Assembly (NCBI GenBank): GCA_050084985.1
Contig: JBITNC010000001.1
Location: 38,006,001 to 38,070,000 of the forward strand
Source of the DNA: Nageia nagi
Taxonomy: Eukaryota; Pinophyta
Reading direction: 5' to 3'
Length of the DNA stretch: 64,000 bases
The notes beneath the pieces were generated by a model. It had not been told where the DNA came from and made no database searches. It was given only the letters and a program-made list of their open reading frames with translations. The translations under genes and the position numbers were made by a program. Shown piece after piece: positions 46,901 through 58,962 of the stretch; within the stretch, counting starts at the first letter, position 1, and every line of letters starts with the position of its first letter.

Positions 46901-47262
46901 CGTGATTAGTCAGATACTCACCTGTTTTCAGGAAACTAAGAAGGAGGTGGCGATGATCAATGATAAGGCCTACTTGTGCATTGAGTAGATGGATTTCCAA
47001 ATTCAAATTTTGGAGGAGGAATCCACCATCAGAGAGGCTGACATAGTGATGATAGAGGTTAGACACCGTCACAGCTTGATCCTGACAAAGGACGTGAATT
47101 CCTATCAGTCTAGGAGTCACTTGAGGCACATGCTGTGAGCCCACTCATGTAAGACCGAGATGCAGAAGTTGGTTGATGAGGTTGAGGACAATGTAGTTGT
47201 GAGCAGGCCAAAGTTTATCGGAGATGTTGCATGGATTAGAGCTTACAGCAAGATTCCTAGCT
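43946..47262 (+). pseudogene. Eroded reading frame of about 1,050 codons, unknown element protein
   Basis: Open pieces join through stops and a few frameshifts. The best part, 44,378-44,872, reads MFRSRPTLEKGERAFQDIKG, FSLEAIKGAFQWTLAA, HGLKGNALINAP, KKIKWSKLLSDSIADQLSSL and RKFYVNSYLVYLLL. The middle is rich in charged residues (45,320-45,830, then a Glu/Asp-rich segment to 46,050); the end is coiled-coil-like (EIKSLKKELAAQRRLTRELE; QIQILEEESTIREADIVMIE). Most stops stand for CAG (TAG) or CGA (TGA). It has no zinc knuckle, protease or RT motif. The N-terminal part recalls the pattern of proteins annotated in plants as putative plant transposon protein, but I could not verify this. Function unknown. 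Confidence 0.6.
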
Positions 47263-47379
47263 GACGGCTTTGAGGATTGAGTTGCAGGCTTGGGCCCACC
47301 ATTGGCCTAAAGATTATTTTAGTTTATTTTCAAGAAGTTTTATTTTTCAGCAAGACATTTTAAATATTATTTTATTCCC

Positions 47380-48338
47380 AAACTTGTGAAGGATGAGGAT
47401 TTGCTCCCACAAGTTTGGAAGAGACCTTGTAATGCCAACTGGCACCTTTCTATTGGACTGCATTTCATTTCTTGATTACGGCTAGGGCAACACTGTTGGT
47501 TGCTCCAAAACTATTGATACCCCATTTTGATTCATTCGTAAAGGGGAATTGTCAATTTACCAATTGAAAGAACTTTTGCTTGCTAGACCAAAATTTCTCT
47601 AAATTGCTAATGTGGTGTATGTTAATGCAATTGTGATTTAGATGCTTACTCATGTTGGAATGGTGAATGTGAATGAATGATTTGTAGTGCTATCTAGTTC
47701 ATTCTATCATTGCTTTGTGTTGATTCAATTGCTTGGTGCATCTTGTAAATTTCTTTGAAGTGGACAAGAGAGTGCTTTGATACTTTGCAAAGTGATTGAT
47801 TGGAATTCTGTTGATGGTACTTCACTGTTTGCAGTTTAGGCTTGGACACCTTGGAACGTCTCACTGATGTTGCTCACCGTAGGAACTTCACCTAGGTCCT
47901 TCAGTCCTACACCCATCCCACCTTATCTCCTTGCCATGGCTTCACGCACCATCCACTAAGCTATTCGTGTTGTTGGCTAGTGGATTGGATAGAGGGTGCT
48001 TGAAACCTGCAAAGAGACCTAGTGAGTCGACTTCTAAGGGCTTTGTCTCAAGTTCGTGAGATTGTATGCCCATCATTGCATCCTACTGCCCATGGTCTTT
48101 CCACCACTTTTCTTTATTTTATTTTACACTTTGTTCCTACGATATTCACACCCTAATTTCCCTTTTTCAACATTTTCTGGAAACAACCTAGTTGAAGCCC
48201 AAACACAGAACTCAGAGTCCCTTGAATCCACACATGATATTCATGTTGGTGGCAGCTTTAAACATCTCAGCCGTCCCCTGAGTTATCTTTGCCCAAGTCG
48301 TGAAGCTACTCTAGGAAGGAAAGAAAAACCACCCAACA
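47380..48338 (+). repeat. Tail of hairpin-array copy 1
   Basis: It starts near GGATGAGGATTTGCTCCCAC and ends AAAACCACCCAACA. Shared with copy 2 (inverted) are TGCTATCTAG, GTGGACAAGAGAGTGCTT, the block near CACCTAGGTCC, GATATTCATGTTGGTGGCAG and the end itself. No reading frame. Confidence 0.8.
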
Positions 48339-51300
48339 CTTTGCAGAAGCAAATGGGTCTAGTAGAAAAACAACACATTACACTTAAAAGATAAGAATGT
48401 CACCTGTCAAAATGTTAAAAGTTTTTTCATTGGCAAAGAGGTGACATGTGATAATTTACACCAGAGCTGCATAAGCAAAAGAGTTTAGTGGAGCAGTTAC
48501 ACATTCCAGAACAAGGATGAGACTGCCACCTGTCAAAACATAAGAAGTGCTTTGTTGGTAGAGAGGTGCATGTACTAATGGTAGTTAAAGTTGCCCATGA
48601 ATGTTTAAGGGTAATCCATATGCATTATTACTAACTTGAGCTGATTCAAAGCTGCTACAACATGTGAGCACATGTATTACTCAGTCCCAGGTGCATGTTT
48701 TTGCACTATATGTTTTAGGGTTTCCTTGATCATAACCCTAAGAATATTTCTCTAGGGCATATGAATGTGTTAATGTTATGTTTTATCCATAATCATAAAA
48801 TGATTTTGTTTTTATGTAAATCATCATTGTGCTGTAATGCTTTTCATGAAATTTTGCTCATCGAGAAATTCATAAACATACATAAAAATAGGGTGAAGAA
48901 CCTCACTATAGTCTCAAAACAACCTTGAACCAAGTCACCACTATGCCAAGGCAAGCAATTGAGGTTTTGGGATCTCCTTACTAGATTCACTCTTCTCTTG
49001 ATAAATTCAAGCTCGTTACAACAATTAAACTATATTTCTGTTATGGTTGTGTGCAGAGTCTAATATGGTTAAGAATAGTGTGAATGCTGAGGAATTTTGT
49101 TTGCAGGATTTTATAATTCTTCATGACTTCATCATATACGATTTATTGTCATGTATTGGTTAATATGCGTAGGGAATTTAAAGGGAAATCACGCTGTTCA
49201 CATTCAATAGCACACGCTTGTGAAGAATACACATTATATCTCATTTTATGTCCATGTATTCTTAATTTTACCAACCTTACATTCTGAATCTATAGAAGAC
49301 TCTCAACATCATTTACTATGGCTACCATTACTCAGTGAAATGACACTGCTAGTAGATAAAAGCTGCAATACTATTTCAGAATGAATAATTTATGTTGGAA
49401 ATATAAATGCTGAAAAAACGTCTTCTTTGTAGAAGATAAAAAGACATATGGGAGTTATAGAATGTAATGGGAGTGAAACAACATTGAAAATGAAGGGTTA
49501 TGAACCCTGCATGTATAATATTGTACATTAGCTTCCTTGTTGAGAGGGGGCATGAATGGAAAGAATGTATATGTGTATGTATGTGTGACCACACTATGAG
49601 TGGGACACACTGTGTGTAATGTTATACACACATTTACATTGTTTGTACAATCCTAGTATTAGAAAATAATCCATTGACAGCTTTAAATTTTGCCTATTAT
49701 AATGTCATTGTTCATTGTTACAATATTATTATCTTTCGGGGCTTACTCGTGTGTAAAATATATGACCTGTTTTTACTTAAAACCCCTGAAACTTAATTGC
49801 TTTTGTTCTACAGAACCTAACCCAATTTGTTTCATCTTGTTTGGCACACTTTCCCAAACCACCCACACTATGCTTTCTGCCATGTTGGACTTTCTGTGGT
49901 TTGGTTCTTGATAGTTATCAGGCTTGTTTAAATATCCTGGGGCATTTTTTTTATGTTTGTGAAATCATATTTCAACATGTTATCAAAGATTAGTTAGGGA
50001 TTTTTGTTTTTCTAACAAAAAACAAGTTTGGAAGAGTTTTTTGGATGAAAGAGATAAGAAGGGTTTTGCTGTTGTTGCTTGAAGAAGGGAATCTGCTGAT
50101 ATGTTGGGCTCATATGTGGATAACCTTGAGATTGTGAACGTAGTAGTGGACTTGCTGTGATTATTTATTTTGTGGAAACTGATGCAGAAATTGATGGATA
50201 AAGTTTTGGACCTGCTATTGGAACTTCTGTGGTTGTGTTGCATGTGCCTGTGAAAGAAGGAAGCATATTCAAGTCCTGCCGCTCTTTGAGTGGAGAGAAT
50301 CTTGTGTTTTGTGACCAGTTCTATGAAGGAAAACAACAACATCAATTCCTTCTCTATTCCAGAATTCAGTGGACAGTGTTGGAGTACCCTACAGGTCTGA
50401 TGAGGGATGAGGTTTAGTAAGTATGACATGCACAATTCAGTGGACAGTGTTGGAGTACCCTACAGCTCTCATGAGGTATGAGGTTTAGTAAGTATGACAT
50501 GCAAAGGGTGGTGCAAATGCATAGTATACTATAAGTGCATTATGTATTCATTTAACATTGCATGGGAGGTAGAGCTTCAGGTAGGTATCAATGTCTTGGT
50601 GTTGAGCACGAGCATTGCAACAAGACACAGTATGACTTTGAGAGGTTAAAGTCATTAGATATTATTGTGGAAGTGTGACACAGAGAGTTTGCGCATGGAG
50701 TTTATGGAAAAGATGGGGAAGCCGAAGTATCCTCTAAGTAAGTAAAGACTATGTTTTCCTCTAACAAGTCTTAGACCTTAGTTTTAGTTTTTTCAAAGAA
50801 CAATGGAAGGGGATGCAGAATGAAGCTCAGTTGAGCCTACTGTCTAGTAACTTTGTTTGAAATGTGCAACCTTTGTTCCTTTTGGTCAGCTGTGCATTTT
50901 GTAATCTTGTCATGCCAACAAAAACCTATGTAACCAACCTGTAAGCAGAATAAGCATATGTTTATTTTGTAAGCAGTTTATACTATTTCATGGTAGGTAA
51001 ATACTCAAATTTTGTACAGAGCAGAATGAAGCAAATCAATCTATGAAGCTACAAAGTTTGTAAAGGATATACCTCACATGTTGTAAAGGTTCTTGGAGAC
51101 CCTCAAAAACTTCATATTTTTTAATTAATAAAATTTACCCTATTATTCAAAAAAAAGGTTGAGCATGGAGTTGGATATTAGTACCTAGCACAAGTATGAT
51201 AAGTAATGAAGTTTGGCGTATGTGTACTGAAAAGATAACAAGAATGGGTCCAAGTGATTATTAACATAAGATGGAGCCTTGTGCATGGACTATTCAAAGG

Positions 51301-52221
51301 AGTTGTGAGATGTATGGGCATCTCAAAATAGTCCATGATGATAAGAAGATTATGATGTGTTGATTAGGAATACCATAGGTATGTGATTTGGTTATTTGGT
51401 TCTATGTGCAAAAGGATGTTAATTAAAGTAGCAACAATTTTGATGTGAAAAAGAGTCATGTTAACAAAAAGAGGACAGCAACAAAAGAGAAAAGGAGAAA
51501 TTTTGTAATTACCTTACTAAGGTATGCAATAAAACTGATCAATTTTTTTGAGAAATGCTTAAGATTGAGTTTTGTTTTGAAGTATGGAGTTTGTTATGTG
51601 AAAAAGCATTGGATATATGTAATTGGTACTTGGTCTATCCCACATTGTAGAAAGATGTTTTTGGAGATGATGGCATTTGAATCATAGGGACAGTTATGTA
51701 TGGTTACATTGATCCTTCTTCAAATATGGAAGAAGATGCAAATGTTTTGGAAATGGTGGAGATAGATAATGATCTTCACATGTAGGGTGGGAGAGATGAT
51801 GGTTCTCATCAATGATGAAGGAAATCATTTGAATGATGAGAATGTAGATTCTCATTATGATAAGTGGTAATGATTTGTCTTATCATACAATGGGCCTAGT
51901 ACTTATTCAATGAATGCTTTGGAAATAAGTCGATTGTGATAGTCTTCAGAAATAGGAGTCCTTGAATAAGGTGGTGCATCAGTGCAGAGTATGTTGTCTT
52001 GGAATCAAATATGGTAGCTGGTTTGAAGTTCAAAAGTGTGCTTTGGATGTAGCTACGAAGACCATGTGCTATGATCTTTTGATTGAATGGGGAGTGAAGG
52101 AGCTTTGTGAGACCTCTCAGAATCAATGGTGAGTATGTTGGAAACATTTATGTTGAGAAAAATGTTTCGTGAGTTTGAAGAAGACAAAAGGACTATCAGA
52201 GTTACAAAATATCATGGAAGT
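48339..52221. other. Non-coding stretch, possibly low-copy; small local duplications only
   Basis: No domain was recognised. 48,386-48,575 contains two related segments about 134 bases apart (CACCTGTCAAAA then GGTAGAGAGGTG-like). 50,363-50,503 is a tandem duplication. 50,790-51,150 resembles a 3' untranslated region (AATAAAATTTACC near 51,126 followed by an A run). 51,690-52,200 has short open + frames, but no motif was found. Confidence 0.35.
50363..50503 (+). repeat. 71-base tandem duplication
   Basis: AATTCAGTGGACAGTGTTGG starts at 50,363 and again at 50,434; each unit ends AGTATGACATGCA. The units differ at a few positions (for example CAGGTCTGATGAGG against CAGCTCTCATGAGG). Confidence 0.92.
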
Positions 52222-52800
52222 TGTTGACACTTCAATTTAATTTTTATATTTAATTAAATACCAAACTTAGGTATCTAAAATGATTAACTATTTTGGAGGG
52301 ACTAATAATAAATTAAATTCAAAATTTTATAAGATGAAGTTGAGTGATCCAATTTTGAATCATGTTTCAAGTATAAATAGCAAACTCAAGTTCATTTCAA
52401 AACATCATCCTTCTTGATGAGAAAATATTCAAATTGTCATATCTCTTGATATTCAAGGCCTACAAGCTCTCCATATTATCATTTCAAAGATACTTTCTTG
52501 AAAAAGACATTTGTATAATCTTATGCCAAGTTGAAAGTCATTTTGTGCCAAGCCGAATTGGGGCAAAGACACCCAAGAATTAAAGTCCCGAGATCATCCG
52601 ACAACATTCACAACTTTTGGTGGCACACAATTCTCTAAGAACAAGATTGCCATTAATCCTATCATCAGCTTTCAAGACCATCATCGGTCTTATTTTTAAG
52701 GATTTTCAACCCTTGAAAGGTTGTAGTAGCTTATGACTTTAGTTTATAGGTTCGTTATGATATTGATTTGTCTGTTTCAAGTATTGAATGCATGTCATGA
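52222..52800 (+). mobile_element. Probable 5' LTR of the third Tat element
   Basis: Starts TGTTGACACTTCAA; TATA box AGTATAAATAGC near 52,370. The right end is uncertain (52.7-52.85 kb) and I see no clean primer site. Confidence 0.5.
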
Positions 52801-53429
52801 GTCATTTTTAAATTTCTTTTTAGTTTTGGTCCACTGACATATAGGGAGAAGCTTGATTATCATCAAAGCTGTTCCGAATTCTTGAAAATTTTGGGACAAG
52901 TCTTAAAACCCCAAAATAACCCTAGTTTGCAAGAATCATTTGGGAGAGGTTTGGACGCTTCACCAAGGGGTTAGATTCATCTGAATCGGATGCATAGGTA
53001 TTGCTTTTCATGTTTTATCTAATTGTATGCTAGATCTAGGATTGTGGTGCTTCTTTGCTTCAGTTTGTCATAGATCTCTCGTGTGCCTTAGTTTGAAAAG
53101 TGCACCATATTGTTGTATCTTTCTATATTGCTATATTTATTTATCATTCGTAGGCTAAATTGTTTTTGTTAATTATATATTGCAAAATTCATTTATTTTG
53201 TTTGCATTTTTGGTGAGTGTGACTTGTTATTTATATCTATATCTTATCTAGGTTAAAAAAACCAAAAACTCAAAGACAAAAAATGGACAACCTCTTGCAA
53301 ACTATTTTTTGCATGATAATGGGTCAATCAATTTGTTTATAAGCCAAGATAGTTCAGTTCAACAAAATCAGAATGTGGATCAAAATCGTAGTCAAATTCA
53401 GAGTGAGCAATCACGTCAGAATTACATAG

Positions 53430-54110
53430 ATTAATAAATGATGGAATTAAGGAACAAATTGGGAGAGATGGAATCGATAGTTTTAGGGATAGAAAAGAAA
53501 GATGAAGTTGCATATGATTTTGATTGTACAATTCAAAGTCCCCTTTTATGAGAAATCCTTAAAGCTCAAATGCCAATAGATTATAAAAATCCAAAATTTG
53601 ATCTGTTTAGTGGAGGGGTAAATCCTAAACAACATCATTTAACCTTCCAAGAGGAATGTAGTATCAAGTTTGTATATGAAAATAAATTTATGGCTAGGTT
53701 CTTTTCTAGGAGTTTAAAGGGTGAAGCTTCATAATGGTCATATAAGTTACATTTACATTTCCTAAACAATTGTGAAGAGGTAGCCAAGGTGTTTGTAGAG
53801 CATTTATTTGATATAATATCAAGAAGAAAACTACTCTAGTGTATTTTTATGCTATTCAACAAGGTCTTAATGAAGGGTTGGATAAGTTCTTCCTAGGTTT
53901 TAAGAAAGTATAGCAAAACATTGCTATCAAGCTAGAAGAAGAGGATATCAATGAGATTTTCATTAGTGCTTTGCTTAAGCAACTTAGAGACCATATGCAA
54001 GTGAGGCAATAAGTAATTCATTTGGGACATCAACAAAAAAATAACTTGCAAGAGAAAATACTTTATTGATGGTGGAGTAATAAAATATGAAAATGCAACT
54101 TCAATCAATG
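53430..54110 (+). pseudogene. Tat gag core, decayed
   Basis: Reading across frameshifts: MPIDYKNPKFDLFSGGVNPK near 53,570, HHLTFQEECSIKFVYENKFM, RFFSRSLKGEAS (then TAA where Trp follows), FYAIQQGLNEGLDKFF near 53,850, and EEDINEIFISALLKQLRDHM at 53,938-53,998. This is the retrotransposon gag domain pattern of plant gypsy elements. Stops and at least two frame changes are present. Sequence after about 54,110 no longer fits gag. Confidence 0.8.
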
Positions 54111-54489
54111 AAAGAAAGAAAGCATATTAATGTCCTCGGATGAATAAAAAAACGGTCAATGGGACTGTAAGGTACAAACATGTTTAGCAAACAAGCAAAA
54201 CCCTTAAAGGGTTCTCTCTAAAGAAAACATAAAATAATAAAAACGAGTACAAATACATGCATGAAAGGATGGTCTAAACCCTAAATAAGATAGTAGTCTA
54301 AATGGAAACATTACTCGTGTTGTGGTTTCCACAACACGCACCAAATTTTTAGCAAATTTGGGGACCCCCAAGTTTTGGCAATAAGGAGTCACCCAGGAGG
54401 AGTGATCGAATTGATGGTGTCTTGAGATCAAGAGGCTTTGGAGATTAGGATTTGTGAAATGAGCAAAATTGAATTTTTGGTAATAACAA

Positions 54490-55790
54490 AGCGAGATTTT
54501 GACTAAGTCCTCATCGAGCGCATATCCTCAAGGAGACAACCTCTTTGTGTCTCCCTAGACTTGCACAAAACTTTTGAGAACTCTAGATGATCATTTCAAG
54601 CAACCAAGGCCAAATTTGACTAAGTTTGGAACACCTTTTGCCTTGACACACTTCGGAAGGGAGACACACTCCTTGACCCCAAGGAGGCTTGCATTGGGCT
54701 TGTCTCTTTTCCTTGTTGGAGCAAATGCAAAATAGGACACCTGCTTTGACTACTCCAACACTTGCGCCAGCATCCTAGAGACTTAATATCAATGAAAAGG
54801 GTGAATATTGATTAAGTACCAGGCACAAAATCCCTCCTATACCCCAATGCAAGTTAGATAGGCGACAATCATCTTGTCTCCTCCAGGATGTGTGCTTGAA
54901 TCATGCATACATTCTCGGCCCAAGTGTGACCCAAGACAAGCTTTCTTGGCTCTCCTTGGACTTGCGCCAATCTTGAAAGAGCCTCAGAAGACAATTTTAA
55001 ACAATAAGGACAAAGCTTGGCCAAGTCCCATTCAGGAGCATCCTCTCAGGGAGACAACATCCACGTCCCCTTCAAGATCTGCGCTAGCCTTCCAGAGACC
55101 TCAAATGACCAATATAGATGACCAAGGAAGCAAAAATGTACCATGCATGGAAACATCTCAGAGCTTGAGCGGAAATGTTAAGGGAGATAAAAATTCTTGT
55201 CTCACTTCGGATCTCCCCAAGCCAGTTGGGTGTAACTGTGAAGGGAGACAATGTTCTTGTCTCACTTCGCATCTCCCCCTAATTAGTCTCCTCTTCCAGG
55301 AGCAAATCCAGACTAAGACAAGGGTTGTGACCTCCAAAAGACTTGCGCCAACACTCTAGACTCTCCAGAAGACAATTCCGAGCAACAAAGACAAATTTTG
55401 GCTAAGTTTGGAGCATTTTCTCCCTAGACATAAGTCTAGGCGGAGGCAAGTTCCTCGACCTCCTAGTGATGTGCGCTAGGCCTATCTTTCTTTGGCGCAA
55501 GTCCAGACCAAGACAAGATTGTTGACTCCTAGAAGACTTGCGCTAGGTTTGTCCTCACTCTCGTTGGCGCGAATCTAGCTTGAGACACCCATCTTGTCTT
55601 CCCAGAAACCTACGTTGGCTATGAAGCCCATCTTGAGTGCATGCCATGACCAAGACAAGCACTATGACCTCCTTAACACCTGCGTCAAGCTTCCACATTC
55701 AATATCATGGATAGGGACCTCCTCAATAGGTTTTGATCCAAGTGTTGCAGAGGTGAAAAGAGCCAATGGACTTGTGGGCACCAGTTGATG
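54490..55790 (+). repeat. Hairpin array 3, degenerate
   Basis: Short inverted units such as GACAATCATCTTGTCTCC, GGGAGACAATGTTCTTGTCTC and AAGACAAGATTGTTGACT recur with 60-130 base spacing. TTGCGCCA/TTGCGCTAG phrases between them correspond to the GCATGCGCC arms of arrays 1 and 2. Within it 55,180-55,280 is a clean local duplication (ATTCTTGTCTCACTTCG / TGTTCTTGTCTCACTTCG). Confidence 0.7.
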
Positions 55791-56055
55791 GAAGACATGG
55801 CATTTTGGATGCAATATTTTAATTTTAATTTTTATGCATAATTTAGTTATTTTGGACTCCAAATTTCATATATTTCTGTTAAAGCCTTGTGATGGATGAG
55901 GATTTGTTCCCACAAGTACGGACTCAATCTTGTAGCGCCATGTGGCATGTGTTTATTGGACCATTGTTAATTAGGGTTAATTTAGGCGAATTTTATTTGA
56001 ATTTGCATTAGGGTTATGGTTTCTTGTAAAAACTATAAGTAGCCCTAGAGGGCTC

Positions 56056-58962
56056 TGTTGGGGTGTTTTTCTTTCCTACCTTGGAGCAGTAAGAAAAATG
56101 CCAACACCTCTGGTGAAAGGACATTACTCCCTCCCGCTATGGGGACTGGTTACCCCAAAGGTTAACTTCGCGACTTGGTGAAGGTAACTCAGGGAATGGT
56201 TGAGATGTTTAAAGCTGCCACCAACATGAATATCATGTGTGGATTCAAGGACTCGGATCGTCTTCGTGGGTAGATGGAGTTGTTTCTGTAAAATGCTGAA
56301 AGGGAAATAGGGTGCGAAAACTATGAAAAGAAAGTGTAAAATAAAAGAAAATAAAGAAAGAAAAGATTGTGGAAAGACTTGTGGGTAGTAGGATGCAACT
56401 ATAGGCATGCAGACTCACGGGCTTGGGATAAGGTCCTCAAAAGTTGACTTGTTGGGTCTCGGCGTGGGTTCCACGCACCCTCAATTCATTCCGCTATCCA
56501 ACAACACAAATGGTCTAGTGGAAGGAGCATGAAACCGTGGCAAGGATGGAGTAAGATGGGTCAAGGTAACACTTGAAGATTCCGGTGAAGTTCCTACTAT
56601 GAGCGACAACAACAAGACATCTTGAAGTATCCAAGCCTAAGATTGCAAATGACAAAATATCACCAACAATATGCTAATCAAGCACTTAATTAGATATACA
56701 AGCACTCTCTTGTCCACTCCACACGGAATTTACAGGATGCACCAAGTGATGTAAATTAACACAAAGCAGCAATAGAACAAACTAGATAGCACTGTCAATC
56801 ATTCATTCAAATTTGGCATGACAACATGAGAAGTATTTCATCATAATTACACATACATACAACACATTTAACAACTTAAAGTGTCAATCCCCCCACCCTT
56901 ACAAATGAACCAAAATGGGGTACAAATAGTTTTGGAGCAACCATCAGTGTTGCCCTAACCCTAATTATGTGTTCCAAGAAAAATAAACGTGGTCCAATAA
57001 TAAAGTGCCACATGGCATTACAAGATTTATTCTAGCACTTGTGGGAGCAAATCCTCATCCATCACAAGGTTGTACAAAATTTAATAAAGTCTTTGGAATC
57101 CAAATTTAAAATAGAATTGCAATAAATAAAATAAAATAAAATTGTTGCAACTGCAACAACATGTTGTTGTGCTCTTCTGGTACTCTTAGGCTCGTGTATC
57201 TCCCTGGCCTTTGCAACATTGGACTTGACTTGTTCACCTTTTGAGCATCTGCAAGGACAATCTGGTAGCTTGCATGTATCACTGGAATGACTTGGGACTA
57301 TCTTTGAAATTTGGCCATCTTGGGTGTATGTCCCAAACTTGGAGCATGCCGGAGAAAGAGAAGATTTTGTCTTTTGAAACGGTGCTCCCAACTCTCTCCT
57401 AAGCTAGGAGCATGCTACAGAAAGACAAGATTTTGTCTTTTGAAATGGTGCTCCCAACTCTCTCCTGAGCTAGGAGCATGCTGGAGAAAGACAAGATTTT
57501 GTCTTTTGAAACGGTGTTCCCAACTCTCTCCTGAGCTAGGAGCATGCTACAGAAAGACAAGATTTTGTCTTTTGAAACGATGCTCCCAACTCTCATTTGA
57601 GCTAGATGTGACCTGAACTTGCTCGTTTTTGCTCATCCTAGCATCCCAGCTTGCTGATTTTGCACAACAAACTGACCCAGAGGCCCCTCAAAACCTGGTG
57701 CATGATTTTAAAAGACAAGATTTTGTCTTTTTGAAACTCCCTCCAACTTCTCTGGCTCTTCCAGTTTGGGTGCATGGTTTCAAAAGACAAAATTGTCTTT
57801 TTGAAACTCCCTCCAACTTCTTCGGCTCTTCCAGTTTGGGTGCATGGTCCATAAAGTCAGGATTCTGTCTTTTGAGGCATGCGCTAGGTTTCAGGTGGCC
57901 AGATTTGCTTCGTTTTGGGTCTTCTGCTCTTGGGACTTAGCCAAAATTTCAAGTTTACTTTGTTCTGGTGTCTTCCCAGGCTTGGTGCATGCTCCCAAAA
58001 GTCATGAATTTGTCTTTTTGAGGCATGCGCCAGCTGCTCTAGTCATGCTGGAGCGGGATCTGGGGCTTCGAGGCTCCATGCCTTAGCCAAATTTTCCACT
58101 TTGTCTTGTTTGGAAGCCTTCCTGGGCTAGGTGCATGCTCCCAAAAGTCATGAATTTTTCTTTTTGAGGCATGCGCCAACCCCTCTAGTCATGCTGGAGT
58201 GGGATCTGGGCTCCGAGGCTCCATGCCTTAGCCAAATTTTCCACTTCGTCTTGTTTGGAAGCCTTCTTGGGCTAGGTGCATGCTTCCAAAAGACAAGATT
58301 TTGTCCTTTTGAGGCATGACCCAACCCCGTGGGTGAGCGCACTTCATCGTTCCGGGTCTCAAGTCCATCTTGGTAGCCTCCTAACTTGGGCGCATGCTCC
58401 CAAAAGACAAGATTTTGTCTTTTTGAGGCATGCACCAACCTTGAAACGCACTAAGTTACTATTTTCGGGCATTCATTCCATCCTGGATGCCTCCTTGAGC
58501 CTGGCGAATGCCCCAGAAAGACAAGATTTTGTCTTTTCATGGTATGCGCTAGGTCTAGAAGTGACCCAGTTCCACTTTCCGTACTTGGACTTTGAATCGG
58601 GCCACCTCTTGGCTCGAGCGTACGTCCCAGAAAGACAAGATTTTGTCTTCCTGGAGCAGGCGCTAGGACTAGGAGTGATCCAGACTCATTTTGCTTGGCT
58701 CCGACTTGACACCAGTTTTCCAGTTTCACCTAAACTCGACTTAAATTCCCATACTTAGCCATTTTTCGAGGGTTTTAACTCTTGAACATGACATGACTAG
58801 GACTGAGCTGTTTGGACACATTTGGGTGATGGGCTAATAGGCATGATATTGAGTTCGTTCGAGGACATGGAGAAGCTGCATTAACTAGGTGCTAGATGCG
58901 TGTAAGTTGCAGAGGGTTCCCAAAATTGCGAAATTTTGGGGCGGGTTATGTAAGGCACAACA
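56056..58962 (-). mobile_element. Hairpin-array element, copy 2, inserted in copy 3
   Basis: On the minus strand it starts TGTTGTGCCTTACATAAC at 58,962, contains the array (58,760-57,310), then the GATGGATGAGGATTTGCTCC block (57,070) and the tail, and ends ACACCCCAACA at 56,056. Removing it rejoins the TATA region of copy 3 to its tail. The flanking 5-mers are GGCTC and ATCTC, possibly an eroded target duplication. It has no reading frame between array and tail, unlike copy 1. It behaves like a 2.9-kb solo LTR. Confidence 0.68.
57310..58760 (-). repeat. Hairpin array 2: about thirteen palindromic units
   Basis: Core AAAGACAAGATTTTGTCTTT. Four units at 57,355, 57,421, 57,487 and 57,553 are exactly 66 bases apart and nearly identical, a recent expansion. 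Nine more follow at about 57,700, 57,782, 57,853, 57,990, 58,140, 58,292, 58,400, 58,515 and 58,630. On the minus strand the units match array 1, including the GCATGC arms, and the sequence beyond the last unit also matches (TTTAAGTCGAGTTTAGGTGA). Confidence 0.88.

Larger units (their letters stand above)
42462..48338 (+). mobile_element. Hairpin-array element, copy 1, with reading frame
   Basis: Three parts: start and hairpin array (42,462-43,750), a promoter and eroded reading frame of about 1,050 codons (43,850-47,262), and a tail (47,380-48,338) ending ACCCAACA. Start and array are matched, inverted, by 57,300-58,962; the tail is matched, inverted, by 56,056-57,080 and in direct orientation by 59.0-59.9 kb. 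Ends TG...CAACA are those of an LTR or LTR-derived unit. Copies 2 and 3 join array to tail directly. No primer site, polypurine tract, RT or transposase is visible. Confidence 0.7.

Noticed and set aside
51445-52150. Possible copia RNase H remnant
   Set aside because: Short acidic and basic frames only; the expected AEYxA and DNxxA motifs could not be found in any frame.
54874-55359. 161-codon frame in array 3
   Set aside because: Lies in the degenerate hairpin array, with repeat-derived text and no domain.
57311-57616. 101-codon frame with four 22-residue repeats
   Set aside because: The repeat is a by-product of a 66-base DNA period, divisible by three; the same array loses the frame where the spacing changes.
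58276-58758. 160-codon frame across the hairpin array, and its minus-strand partners
   Set aside because: Open only because the array has few stops; no domain, and the frame is made of the same palindromic DNA read repeatedly.
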